This document shows, in pieces, positions 21,429 through 32,247 of a stretch of 39,054 nucleotides of DNA. The notes under the pieces are model-generated. The model did no database searches, was not told the origin of the DNA, and saw only the letters and a list, made by a program, of their open reading frames with translations. The position numbers were made by a program, and so were the translations under genes. Source of the stretch: Zygophlyctis sp. KS116. Lineage: Eukaryota; Chytridiomycota. The stretch spans positions 1 through 39,054 of the forward strand of contig BAAFSQ010000079.1 of NCBI GenBank assembly GCA_054661495.1, in the 5' to 3' direction. Within the stretch, counting starts at the first letter, position 1; each line of letters starts with the position of its first letter.

Positions 21429-23765
21429 TTATCTTCTTTTTTTAACGTCTTTATAAGCTGGGGAACGATCTCTCTTTCGAAGTTGAGCCAGTCGGGCACT
21501 GTGTGCATTTTCTAAGCCAGCTAGCCTATCATCTGTAGGCTCCTCTCTCTTCCGTGGTCTTTCATCACTATCAGAATTATTTCTTCCATCCTGCTCCTTT
21601 CTACTTCTTTCACTATGATGCGAAGATGGTTTTCGTTCATTAGATCTATGGTGATGGCGAGAGGTATGGGATTCTCGAGAATGCTCATATCTTCTTCCTT
21701 TTCGATCGGGACTGCCATCTCCACGATGATACTTTTTACTGTCCTGACCATCATACCGATTTCTAGAGCTATTTCTATCTTCTCGTGAATATCTCCTAGT
21801 AGAATGATCTCTATTTCTATCAGAATGACGGATAGGGCTTTTTGATCTTGAATGGCTTCTATTACGATCTCTTCTCGAGTTTGAAAAGTCATCAGAATGG
21901 CGTTCCGGAGAGACACTTTCCCTCCTTTGGCTTGGCCTCAAATGACGTCTGGAATCCTTCACTCTTTCTAAGCTAGAATCCCGAGAAGATACTTTTGATT
22001 TGCTACTTTCCGATTCTTCTGATGACGTATCATCTTTCTCAGCTTCTTGGCGAGCTTTTGCAATCTTTACGGCTTCAGCCAAAAATTCTCTCATAGTTTC
22101 TAACTTGAGAAAAATAAAAGCATACCTGTTAATGCGCCAAGTCCTATACTGGTGTAATAATTAATTGCAAAACGAGTATTTTTTGGATGGTCTTTCGGAA
22201 ACATTCCTTGAAAAGCATTTCTGTTTACCAGCCCAGCATCAGTTTGTACAGATATGATCATGGTTTCATCGTTAAATCTTTCTATTAATTTTTTGAGGCC
22301 CATTGAACTGACCAAGTCCTGAAGTAGAATTTTCAAAAAAATACGAGAAGAAGAGGTTGTATCTTGTTCTGTCAAACTGATCAAAGAGAATATATTCCAG
22401 TCTATCGCATCAGCCGCCAACAAATGACCATAAAATTTAGCAATATTTCTCAGCCTATTAGTTTCAAAACGATGAATAGTTTTGTATGTTTCTTCAAATC
22501 CATCTGAAAATGCAGACTCCCAGGCCTTATTCAATCTACAAAATCGTTCTCCTAAAAGACCATAAAATGATACAAATGTTTTTTCTTGTGAACAACACTC
22601 TACAATCATAGATGTCAATTCTGATTCTTGTCCTATTCAATTAAAAAAAATTAAAAAAATACCTTCTGGTATATCCAGTTTAAGTAATTTATGACAACAC
22701 TCTTCATAGTTTAGAGAAGACATGATTGTCAAATATATAGCTCTTCTAAGATTAACCAAATTAGTATTTGTTTGATCTTCAATTACAATTCTAGCCTTTT
22801 CCTTCATTTCTTCCTCATCAACTTCTTCTTCCTCATCTTCCTCTTCCTCTTCATCATCTGATTCTCCGCCTAAAATTTCCCTCTTAATGTCAGCATATTT
22901 CGCCTCATTTTCCAAAAACTCGGGATCAAACGCAAAAACATTGAGAACATCCTCAACCTCTAAATCATCCGTCAATCCTAATGTATGTGTCATTTGATCT
23001 TCTTCTTCAATCAAATCTAATTCCTTTTCATTAAATTTTGCTTAAATTACTTCTGGAATGCTAGGATGGTTTTTATAATTCTCTTTTCGGACTTGAAATA
23101 AGACCTCAACCATATATTGTGTTCTCACATCAATTTCTCCCTGATGTAAAATAGATCTAAACCTTTCAAAAACGGCATTTGCTGCTCTGGATGATTCAAC
23201 CTTTACTCTAAGAAATTCAACAAAATACCTGTAAAAAAGCACCAACATCTCTCATAAATCCAACAGCAACTTCTACAGAGTCATCCGTAGGCTTTTCCAA
23301 GAGTAAGGTTAATAGTTGCAGTCCCAAAATTTCATTTGCAACTCTAAAATTGACCAATTGCGCAATAAACTTTACCACTGCCACAAGTATGGCTTTATCA
23401 GATCTTTTGTAAGCTCTTTTAAACTGATGAATTAAACGCATAAGAAGCAACTGCCCAATTTGAGGAAACTTTGTATTTACAACCGCAACCAAACATGCGT
23501 ACACTGGAGTAAATGGCAAAGAAGCAGCCTGAGCTTTCATGAGACTTTTGCAAAAGAGACCTCTGCCTCTCATCAAGTTTTCTGAGAGTAATTCTGGAAC
23601 AATATTCTTAATGTTGCTTGTATTAACTTTATTAATCAGCCCATTGATTGATTTCTTTAGCGCCTCCCATGCAATTTTCTGATATTCTTCTCCAGACTTG
23701 TCCTTAATCTTTGCCTGGAGAGCTCGCAACTTGTATGGCGGTAGATAAGTTCCACCAGATTTCAT
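21429..23765 (-). CDS. CWC22: Pre-mRNA splicing factor CWC22
   Basis: Spliceosome component that binds eIF4A3 and helps deposit the exon junction complex. Exons in coding order: 23765-23229, 23200-23051, 23023-22663, 22632-22126, 22099-21429; about 741 residues; introns 28, 27, 30 and 26 nt. The MIF4G domain starts at once ([40 protein letters not shown]) and runs through [17 protein letters not shown] and [12 protein letters not shown] to [20 protein letters not shown]. An acidic Glu/Asp tract (22805-22855) precedes the MA3 domain ([40 protein letters not shown]). The C-terminus is a long Arg/Ser-rich domain with many RS, RD and SR pairs, as in animal CWC22. It retains the full architecture, in keeping with the intron-rich genes here. 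Confidence 0.95.
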
Positions 23766-23813
23766 CTTTTATAAAAACCTCAACCTTAAAGTTTAAAAGT
23801 CTTTATTATTCGC

Positions 23814-25246
23814 CTAATAATAGATGGGCGACATTGCTGCTCTTATACGATTATAATCTTGTAGAGATTCTACTGGACCATATCCAACAACAGCTATTTC
23901 TTTATCATAAATGTACTTTTGAGTTGCATCCATTACAGAAGAAAGTGACACAGACTCTATTAAAGCATCAACTTCCCAAGGGTCAAGACGCTTTCCATAA
24001 CACAACATTTGACGTCCAATTTCTTCAGCTATAGGTGTCGTACCATCCAATGACAATAGTAAAGCTGTTTTCAAGGCATTCTTTGCCCTAAAAACTTCAG
24101 CTTCAGTAATATTTATAGCTAAACGATGCCATTCCTGTTGAATACAATGAGTCAAATCATCTAAAGATTCAAAATTTTCAGAAACTGCATAAATTCCAAA
24201 TAGTCCAGTATCACTATAAGAAGTATTAAATGACATGTAAGAATTTGCCAAATTTTCTTTTGATATAATTCTGGCCAAGGGAGAGCTTACATGAGAAGAA
24301 GCTCCAAGAGAACGATCCCAAGATCCACAAAGAGCCTGAGCGACTAATAAAGACCAATAATCTGGGGATGTCCAAGACACACCCTCAACAGCAAAAGCCA
24401 CATGAGCAGTAGGATGATCATCAAATCTTGCCCGTAAATCAGAACCAACAAAAGTTGGTTTTACAAGTTTTCTAGACTCTAGACTCTTTTTTAAACCTCC
24501 AAAATGCTATAATTTTCAAAAAAAATTATAAAAAATACCTTTTCAGCAAGTTTAACCAATTCTTCATGATCAACACCACCAGCAGCTACCAGAACCATTC
24601 TTTCTGGAGTATAATTTTTACTAATATAGTCTTCTAAATCTTTTTTACTAATAGATTTAATATTTTCATTAGTTCCAAGAATAGTAAGACCAAGAGAATT
24701 TCCTCTAAAAGCTATACCATGTAAATGATCAAAGACAACTTCTTCCTTATTCTTATCCACTTCTTCTGCTTCACGTAGAATTACATCTCTTTCTCTCTCA
24801 ATTGCAGACTCTGAGAGTGTAGCTCCTTGTAAAATATCAGAGAGAATTCCAACAGCCGACGGGACATCAGATGACAGAGTTTTAGCATAATACACAGTTT
24901 GCTCTCTGGACGTGTAAGCGTTTAAATGACCTCCCATGTTTTCAATTAAAGTTTCCAATTCCACTTGAGAACGAGACTTTGTTCCTTTAAATGCCATGTG
25001 TTCCAGAAAGTGTGCAGTTCCATTATTTTTCTCATTTTCAAATCTTGAGCCTGCATCCAACCAAATCCCAACAGTTGCAGTGACAGAATTTGAATTTGAC
25101 TCTGAAGCTATTCTGAATCCATTCGACAAGACAGAAATCTTTGTACTTGGAATGTTTGATAGAGATTTAGAGTAATTTAAGGAAACTAGTCCATTGCTTG
25201 GAGTTGGTGTGGAAAGAGCAATTTTAGAGGAAAATCGTCTCAACAT
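23814..25246 (-). CDS. MAS1: Mitochondrial processing peptidase beta subunit
   Basis: Catalytic M16 metalloprotease subunit that removes targeting presequences in the mitochondrial matrix. Exons in coding order 25246-24539 and 24506-23814 (32-nt intron), about 466 residues, the normal family length. An Arg/Ser-rich presequence ([12 protein letters not shown]) precedes [12 protein letters not shown]. The inverted zinc motif HFLEH is at 79-83, with the distal Glu in the [11 protein letters not shown] segment. The C-terminal half has [11 protein letters not shown] and the closing [18 protein letters not shown]. The intact zinc site marks it as the beta rather than the alpha subunit. It points the same way as CWC22, 48 bp ahead of it. 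Confidence 0.96.
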
Positions 25247-25341
25247 TTTTCTTTTTTTTTCGAGGAAATTCTGTATTAATTGAAATTTATATCCCTTTAA
25301 ATATTATATGCTCTTCAACTTATAATTACTTGACGACACTC

Positions 25342-26253
25342 CTACTTTCTAGGAGATCCATAAACTTGTTTTAGAATTACTCCTTTATGATTCCAAAAAA
25401 ACAATTTAAATTGATTCTCATATACCAAAACTTGAACAAACCCCAACTGATTATCAGCAGACCATCCTATTTTAGGAGAACATGGTTCTTCAAATTTAGA
25501 TCCTGCACCAGAGATTACATAATGCGTATTTTTTAATAATGCATATTGTAAAGAATGACAGTGTCCTGCAAAATATGCACTTATATTATACCTTGATAAA
25601 TTATTTCTAAGCCATTTCAATTCAAAAGTTTCAAGATCTGGACAATTTCCTTTTAAATCAGTATATATAATTTAAAAATTACCTAGAGGATAATGTCCAA
25701 CTACAAAAATATAATCATAATTAGAAAATCTTTTTAATTGTTTAATTATCCATCTCTTTATAAATACTAGAGAGTTTTTTGACATGCTATTTTTGAAATT
25801 TTCCTTCATGGCTCTAGAATCCCCATTTAATCCATTTGCAAGTAAATTTACATCAAGATAAATGAATGCAGCATTAAAATTACTTTTTGTAATGGTTTTT
25901 GTATAAAATAAATCAGGCATGATCCATTTTGGATTTAATTTTGAATATTCTACTTGGCATTCAGGACAAGAGTACCAATCATGATTTCCTAAAACAGAAT
26001 ACCATTCGAGATCAGACAATGGTCCATTATAAGTATTTTTCCAAATTTCTGTAAACTTATCATCATTAACCGACAACACTCCATCATAATTGTATCCTCC
26101 GCCAAAATAGAAATTATCACCAGCAGAAATTATAAAGTCGGTTGCATTAGTTGATACAATCTCCTTCATTGCATTGGCAACACAAGTCTGATTAGATGAA
26201 TTATATCCCCAATCCCCAATCACAAGAAAGCCCAAGAGATGATCAAGTTGCAT
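25342..26253 (-). CDS. ACP5: Purple (tartrate-resistant) acid phosphatase
   Basis: Binuclear metallophosphatase of the low-molecular-weight PAP/ACP5 class, about 292 residues, exons in coding order 26253-25683 and 25649-25342 (33-nt intron). The metal-binding blocks are complete: GDWG (13-16), GDNFY (45-49), GNHDW (89-93), VGHYPLG and AGHCHS. These proteins are normally secreted, but the ATG used (26253) starts only about eight residues before the first strand, with no signal peptide. The frame stays open upstream to about 26304 but holds no ATG, so an unseen first exon is possible. The start codon abuts the divergent TMCO4 gene: CATATG at 26251-26256 contains an ATG on each strand. Confidence 0.9.
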
Positions 26254-26316
26254 ATGGACTGCAAATTTGCAAGGCCTTGTTCCTCTGGTGACATCATTCT
26301 TCACAGATCATTAATA

Positions 26317-29300
26317 ATGGATCATCAATTGGATCAATCTAGTAATCATCAAGCACAATCAGACTCTGAACTATTGTCTACTGAATCTGTTAGAGTCAAA
26401 TACTCTGAAAACGCTGATGGAGAATCTAAAGTTGTTCCGACAACCTCAAAGGCGGAAACGTTATCAGAAATACAAGGACTTTTCAATGAGTCGCAAAAGA
26501 TTGCTTATGTTGGGCTTTGCTATGCATGGATCTATAACTTTAAAAAGAGTAGATTTTCTTCAACGAGTGCTGATAAGAGGGCGCTGGTTCAGTATGAAAA
26601 ATGGTCATTGGAGTATATGGAAAAAATATTTGTATATTTGGATTTTTCTACAAAAGGTATTGTCATCTTATAGTAAAAGTAAAGAAAGAAATTTAATTCA
26701 AAATCTGGCATTTCATGGGGCTCAGCCAAAGGATTTAGCTTCTACATTGATTCAAGATGCTAAAGATACTATGGCTGCTGTAGAATTAGAGGAAAAGGCT
26801 AGATTACAAAGGCATCAGGAAGCTTTAAATGCTGGGATAATGGTTCCAAATGATGCGTTATATATTCCTGAAATGCCAAGAGATATTAGATTTGTATTAT
26901 TAAGTCATATGTTTTTATTATCAATATCAGATGGATTTTATGATGCAAGATCAAGGGCTTTAGTGAAATCTGTTGCTAGCTACTTGGATGTTTCATTATT
27001 TGATACTATAAGGATTGAATTTGCTATAGCGGATCAACTTAGGATCAGTGTACACGAAGGAGAAAAATTTAAGCATGCAGAGACTATTATTGGTGAAAGG
27101 AATAAAATAGATTCAAGAAATAGATATTTATTTGCTGGATTGGCGACTATTGCGGGAGGAGCAGTGATTGGTTTAACTGCAGGAATAGCTGCCCCATTTA
27201 TCGGGGCTGGCATAGGAGCTACTCTTACAACTTTTGGTGTGACTGGAGCGGCTGGTATAGGGACTTTTATGGCGAGTGCCGGAGGATTGGCTTTAATTAC
27301 AACTGGTGGGGTCCTCACAGGCGGTGGTATGTTTTGGTTCATACGGTTAATATTTAGGAATGTCTGGTGTAAAAATGATGAAAAGAACTCGAGGGGTTCA
27401 AGAATTTGAATTTCTTTCAATAGAAGACGCTATGGCTTTAATTCTAAAGCACCGTGAGGAACGGCGCTTGGACAAAAAGAAAAAGGAAGCCAAAGGATCT
27501 AAACATAATTCAAAAAATTCACTAGAGGAGAAGAAAGGATCTAGAAATAATTCAAAAATTTCACTCGAGGAAGAGAAAATATCTAGAAAGGGTTCTACCC
27601 CTGGACCAGGGAAATCTAAATCCGATCTGACCGATGAGAATAAGTCACATGAAAAGAAAGAAGCATATATCAACCCAATAGATCTACATACTGAATTGTG
27701 GGTTAACTCCGTTGAGAATTTAAGGTCGGAATCAATGAAAAGTCTGGGCCAAGAATCTAATGAAGCTGGAGCTTCTCTTCCATCTGTTTTGCAGAATATT
27801 TCTGCTGAATCCTCCACTTTCAATAGTGAAACAAAGGGGAGCATGTTAGTAGAAGATCCTGAATCCGAAATAAGTAGTGCTAGTTATATCCATGAAAAGC
27901 ATCTCTCAAGGGATTCTAATTCTCGCCAAACCAATGTTTTAATCACGGTTGGAGGCTGGGTATATCATGATTCAGATGAGCATTCTTTGCCTTTTAGTGT
28001 CTTACAGCGGAATATGCACGGAGACCAGTATTCTTTAGTTTGGGAGACCGATACTCTTCTAGAGCTAGGATCATCCTTGAAAATTGTTGTATCAGAGATA
28101 GCGTCATTTATTGTACAGCAAGGAATACAAGGTAATCTATTGTAAAACGCTCAACATTAGCACTTTTGCTACCTGCGTTAATGGCTGCTATTACTGGCCC
28201 TTTGTGGATGCTTAAACTTTCTTATTTAATTGATAACCCCTGGGGAAATGGCCTTACAAAAGCAGAGAAAGTCGGCAGGGTAATTTTAGCTTTTTAAATA
28301 TAGGTATTGGCCGATACAATGCTTGGTCAAGTTCAGGGTAACCGCCCCGTGACGTTGGTTGGTTATTCCTTGGGTGCTCGGGTTATATATTTTTGCCTGG
28401 AAGAATTGGCCTCTAAAGGTGCATTTGGGATCGTTGAAGATGTTTATCTATTCGGATGCCCAGTTATGGTTGAACTTAAGCAATGGCAAGCAGTGGCTAC
28501 TGCTGTGTCTGGGCGCATAGTTAATGGATATTGTCCGAATGACAGTATTTTAGCAATTCTTTATCGTGCATCAGCATCTTCATGGTCAGATGTAGCTGGA
28601 TTACAACCGATCCTAGGCGTAAACGGAGTTGAAAATGTTAATCTCGAGGATGTTGTAAAAGGGCATACTGAATATTTTTCTAAAATGCCTCTGGTCCTTG
28701 AAAAATGTGGATTTTCAATTACAGATACCTATTTTGAAGATGAGGAGGATATGGAGGAGCAAGAAAGAATTAAAGCACAAGAACAAAAATCTAAAATAAA
28801 TGAGAAAAGGCTACGTGAAAAGGAAGAAAAATTGAAACGGAGGCAACAGAAATACCACGAGAAGCTTTTAAATGAACAGGAAGAAGTGGATCGTCAATTA
28901 GCCCATCAGTTGAAAGAAGAGGCCCTAAAATTTGTAGAAAAGGAGTCGTCCGCTGAAGTAAATACGGGCTTGGTAGGATTTAGATCTTCTGCACAGAAGG
29001 TAGATGTAAATGATGATCCACTAAACTTACCATTTGAAATTAAAGAAATGAAAAGCACGCTTCCTCCTCTCTCTATCAGTTTCAATTCTACAATTAGAAG
29101 CTCTCTTGATTTGGATTCAAGCTTGAGCGAAGCTGGGCTTCATTCTCTTGTTGGAAGCTTAGATGCATCCTCTCATAAATCTTTAAATCCTGGACTTGGA
29201 ATCAGTACTGAAAATATTAGGGAAAGAAAAACAGAATTTGAGTACATTAGTGATTCAGAAGACGATAAGCGAATGACCAGCGGAAGCTTTTTAAGTGCAC

Positions 29301-29446
29301 CGGCGCGGGAGTCAATGAAAAGTGAATATTTCTTAAAAAGTCCAACTTCATCATCTATTACAGAGCCAAGCCCAACACATACCCGGGTACGACATAAGAG
29401 CAATAATCCCCTATCTCCAGAACTTATTCGCAACTTCAATCAGTAA
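26317..29446 (+). CDS. MIL1: TMCO4/Mil1-family (DUF726) membrane alpha/beta hydrolase-like protein
   Basis: Member of the DUF726 family (animal TMCO4, yeast Mil1, the latter an AP-1 partner). Exons: 26317-26656, 26685-27326, 27358-28131, 28161-28279, 28304-29446; about 1005 residues; introns 28, 31, 29 and 24 nt. After a helical N-terminus comes a Gly/Ala-rich hydrophobic stretch (LFAGLATIAGGAVIGLTAG onward) of two or three membrane segments, then GMSGVKMMKRTRGVQEFEFL. A charged spacer of about 150 residues follows, then the hydrolase core: VLITVGGWV, LVGYSLGARVIYFC (nucleophile Ser647), Asp705 in YCPNDSIL and His746 in VKGHTEYF. A coiled coil and low-complexity tail end it. The start is the ATG at 26317; in-frame ATGs at 26239 and 26254 would extend it into the divergent phosphatase gene. 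Confidence 0.93.
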
Positions 29447-29479
29447 TTATTATTTATCTTGTTATTCATCAATACACAA

Positions 29480-30140
29480 TTATGATCTGTCATTTAAGTC
29501 TGATAGAATCTGAAGTTCAGTATTTAGAATTGTCTCGGGAACATAATCTGCATCATCTTCATCTTCATCATTCAAAATTTCTTGAGAAATATTGCTTATA
29601 TTTAGAAGATTCGGCTGAGCCTGACGTTTATCGGAATAAAGCTCGGTTGATTGTAATCTTCTTTTGAGTGCATTTTGAGCTGTCTGGCATGAAAGTGTCG
29701 GCGTTAGATAAAGCTGAGGGGGTATATGTTCCAATATTTCTTTTGGGGGCATAAACGGCTGTATTGGCACATAATAAGATTTTTTAGAATCTTGTACCAT
29801 AGTTGGAGGTTTTATTCCTTGAAATATACCATTTTCTAATTTTGATGGTAGCGATACTGGTGTTAAATCCGGTAAATCAATGTTTTTCTAACATTAAATT
29901 CAATGATTTACTTTTAACAGATCTGCTGATGCGGCTAAGAATTTCAAATTGGTTCCAAGTCGTTTATGATAACTATATTCGAAATAAATGAATATTTTAC
30001 ATTAAAAATTCTGGTTGATCTACCCAACCATTATTTTGATATTCGGTTAAAATCTTCAAAAGTACAGAATTAATTTCTAAAATATTTTGTATCGTAGAGA
30101 AAGTAAACTGAGGAACTGTGACAAAGTCTTGTTCGGACAT
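29480..30140 (-). CDS. SS18: SS18/SSXT (GIF) family transcription cofactor
   Basis: Small nuclear cofactor of SWI/SNF-type chromatin remodellers. Exons in coding order: 30140-30001, 29972-29912, 29887-29480; 202 residues; introns 28 and 24 nt. The SNH/SSXT domain is assembled from all three exons: FTFSTIQNILEINSVLLKIL and EYQNNG, then EFLIYHKRLGTNLKFLAASA and DLLK. The remainder is proline-rich, then acidic (NDEDEDDADYVPE), and lacks the QPGY-rich tail of animal SS18. The match to the SSXT pattern (IQ, EN-like, LI-like, EYQN-G, LHxNLxxLAxxAD) is good but short. It ends 33 bp from the convergent TMCO4 gene and starts 69 bp downstream of tRNA-Glu. Confidence 0.82.
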
Positions 30141-30209
30141 TCTGCTAAACTCGTGTTTCTTCCGACCAAAAGGTGAAAAAATATCTAACACTATTGGGAA
30201 GTAAAAGTA

Positions 30210-30281
30210 CTCCCTGGCGGGGAATCGAACCCCGACCGCATCGGTGAAAGCGATGAATCCTAACCATTGGACCACCAAGGA
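30210..30281 (-). tRNA. tRNA-Glu(UUC)
   Basis: A 72-nt cloverleaf read on the minus strand. The acceptor stem TCCTTGG pairs with CCAGGGA, leaving discriminator G at 30210. The anticodon stem CATCG/CGATG closes the loop CTTTCAC with anticodon TTC. The T arm is CGGGG-TTCGATT-CCCCG. Internal pol III boxes A (TGGTCCAATGG) and B (GGTTCGATTCC) are clear. A TTTT terminator lies just downstream at 30206-30203. CCA is not encoded, and there is no intron. Confidence 0.97.
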
Positions 30282-30627
30282 ACTGGAAGAGAAAATGGTA
30301 GTTTTTACATATTCCTTAAAATAATACTCAAAATTCTTTTTCGAGTTTTGATCTGCAGCTTGCTATTTTATAATTGATGGGCCGGGATACACACCTCTTT
30401 GATTCATGTTATTATCGCTGCTAGACTTTCTAGTTGATCCGGATCTATTTTTCTGTAGTAATAATTTAAACCAGTATTTTAAATTTAAGTTGACATTTCA
30501 AAACATATCATTCATGCAAAATGTTTTGTGATTAACTGAGAGATCCTATTAAACATTAAAATTGATTACAGTTTTGAAACAAGAGTTAACACGTAGGAGT
30601 ATAGCCCCTTTGTCGTTTTCCTTTTCA
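30282..30627. other. Longest gene-free stretch, between tRNA-Glu and membrane protein A
   Basis: AT-rich spacer of 346 bp. It must hold upstream sequence for the tRNA and the promoter of the following membrane protein gene. A GC-richer patch ATGGGCCGGGATACACACC lies at 30377-30395. I see no convincing coding exon, repeat or structured RNA in it. Confidence 0.5.
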
Positions 30628-31302
30628 ATGGAATATAAAAGCTCTGAATTCATTTCCGATAAAAGTCTATTCAAGATTAGAGCATTATTTTTATTCCTCT
30701 GTATCGCATGCATATCTTGGTTTTCTATATATAGTGAATTCTTCTTGTTTTTTACAAATTGGAGTTGGTTCCTGAATGCAATCTACTTTTCTTTGATTTT
30801 AAATTGTAAATATCTTGGTCGGACAGTCCTTCGAATATTTCTTGCCGTTTCTATATCCAGTACTTTAATAGTTTCAATAGTGTTTTGGAGTCTCCTTTGT
30901 TCAAATATTCAGTATGTCTCCACGATTCATGAGAAAATTGCCCTGGTGATTCAACATTCACTAAATAGTATAATAATGCTAACGGAAGGATTTTTATGTA
31001 AGATCTCAGTGACTTGGTATGACTTTGTATTTGTAGATGCATTCATCTTAATTTATGTTCTATGTATAGTATTGCTAAAGATCACCTATGGTATAACATG
31101 GCCTTATCCTTTTTTTGATTATCTAGATCTATTTTGGCCTTTTAAATTAGCTTCGATTTTTGGAGCGTTAATGTTGGGCGTTTTTGGGTTTTTAGTTCTT
31201 CGAGGATTACTACACATTAAAGAAACTAGAAAATGGTCAGGGGATATGGAGGATAATTCATTGGTTGAAGAGACTGAAAGACTCAATCAAGTAACTGCTT
31301 AG
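30628..31302 (+). CDS. Multi-pass membrane protein A, FAR-17a/AIG1 or rolling-stone-like
   Basis: About 224 residues, no intron needed, start at the ATG at 30628. There are about six hydrophobic segments with a charged C-terminal tail (KETRKWSGDMEDNSLVEE). The layout FFTNWSWFLNAIYFS near the second span and VIQHSLNSIIMLTEG near the fourth recalls the FAR-17a/AIG1/ADTRP and rolling-stone membrane families, where a Thr and a His in such positions are conserved. A later WPYPFFDYLD resembles their YPxxDW-like motif. Family assignment is tentative and rests on memory of motifs. The next gene is clearly a paralogue: FKIRA near the N-terminus, FTNxSW, HS in span four and WPYxFF are shared. Confidence 0.6.
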   Translation: MEYKSSEFISDKSLFKIRALFLFLCIACISWFSIYSEFFLFFTNWSWFLNAIYFSLILNCKYLGRTVLRIFLAVSISSTLIVSIVFWSLLCSNIQYVSTIHEKIALVIQHSLNSIIMLTEGFLCKISVTWYDFVFVDAFILIYVLCIVLLKITYGITWPYPFFDYLDLFWPFKLASIFGALMLGVFGFLVLRGLLHIKETRKWSGDMEDNSLVEETERLNQVTA

Positions 31303-31330
31303 GGCCGCAATACCGACCGTTGCCGTTTTA

Positions 31331-32205
31331 ATGTTTCAAAACAAAAAAATTATGAGCGATCATAGACTTGAGTTGATTAATGGGCATTTCAGCTCATATT
31401 TTGTTAATTCTGGTCTTCTATTCAAGATCAGAGCCGGTTTCTTGGCGATCAGTGCGGGAATGTTAATTTGGATTATTGCTTACAACTTTGTGGAAAACAA
31501 TCCTTCATTTACTGTAAAGTATTTTACAAACTTTTCTTGGATAGGAATGGTTCTGTACTTTGGGGTATTTTGCCTATTTTAATGCCGTAGATTATGATAT
31601 TTTTATCTTATCGTTTGGACAAGATGCAATCGATGGGTGATAGGAAGAAATATTGGACAGCGATCGGATTGGAAGGACTCGTTGCAATTACACAGACTGT
31701 AGTTTGGATGGTTGTTTTGGTTTATTGGATTTTGCTGGCCAAAGAACTTGCCGGCCTGTCATCAGTTCACCAAAAAGTTATTAATGTTATAGAACATTCA
31801 ATTGATTTATTTGTAATTGTATCTGAAATGGTGCTGACTAGATCATTGCTAAATTACTACTCTTTTATTTTTCCTTTAACAGTTGCATGGTTTTATACTT
31901 TCTGGACATGGATTTTTGTTTATTTTAATGTATTTTATCAGGTACTAACTTGAAAGATTTGGTCCTGGCCATATGGATTCTTTGAAAATGTTTTGAATCC
32001 AAATGAAAAGCCAGCATGGGTGACAGCGGTTGCGATTTTTGGTGGTTCTGTAGTAGTGATTGTGATCTACTTTATTGCATATATCAGTTTTAGATTACGA
32101 GAATATTATGGGCGTAAACTTGAAAAATCAGACTCTCCATCATGTGATGAGTCTTCAAAGGGATTATCCTCAACAGTATTGCAAATCGATCCTCAATCTC
32201 AATAA
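31331..32205 (+). CDS. Multi-pass membrane protein B, tandem paralogue of A
   Basis: Exons 31331-31564, 31591-31929, 31957-32205; 273 residues, or 266 if the ATG at 31352 is used; introns 26 and 27 nt. The second intron carries a perfect TACTAAC branch-site sequence. The same order of motifs is seen as in A: LLFKIRAGF, YFTNFSWIGMVLYFG, NVIEHSIDLFVIVSEMVL, WSWPYGFFENVLN, then a last membrane span and a charged/serine-rich tail. Protein A has no introns at these places, so one copy gained or lost both after duplication. The gap to A is only 28 bp. Function unknown; an AIG1-like membrane hydrolase or transport role is possible. Confidence 0.65.
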
Positions 32206-32247
32206 CCGTGGCCTTAATATTCGTTTAAAATAAAGAAACATGCTTTC

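Noticed and set aside
21521-21916. Second open frame inside the CWC22 RS domain
   Set aside because: It is an out-of-frame shadow of the Arg/Ser-rich repeats with Ile/Glu-rich composition and no family match.
22805-22855. CTTCTT/CCTCTT simple repeat as a regulatory repeat
   Set aside because: It encodes the acidic Glu/Asp linker of CWC22 and needs no other explanation.
27398-27844. Antisense 148-residue frame in TMCO4
   Set aside because: It mirrors the Lys/Ser/Glu-rich spacer of the real gene and is Phe/Ser/Leu-rich low complexity.
30141-30278. Coding sequence across the tRNA locus
   Set aside because: The open frame is a chance extension upstream of the SS18 ATG; the tRNA structure explains the conservation-like pattern.
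31942-31956. A 15-nt intron in membrane protein B
   Set aside because: The donor at 31930 gives a 27-nt intron with a proper TACTAAC branch site and the same frame, which fits the local norm.
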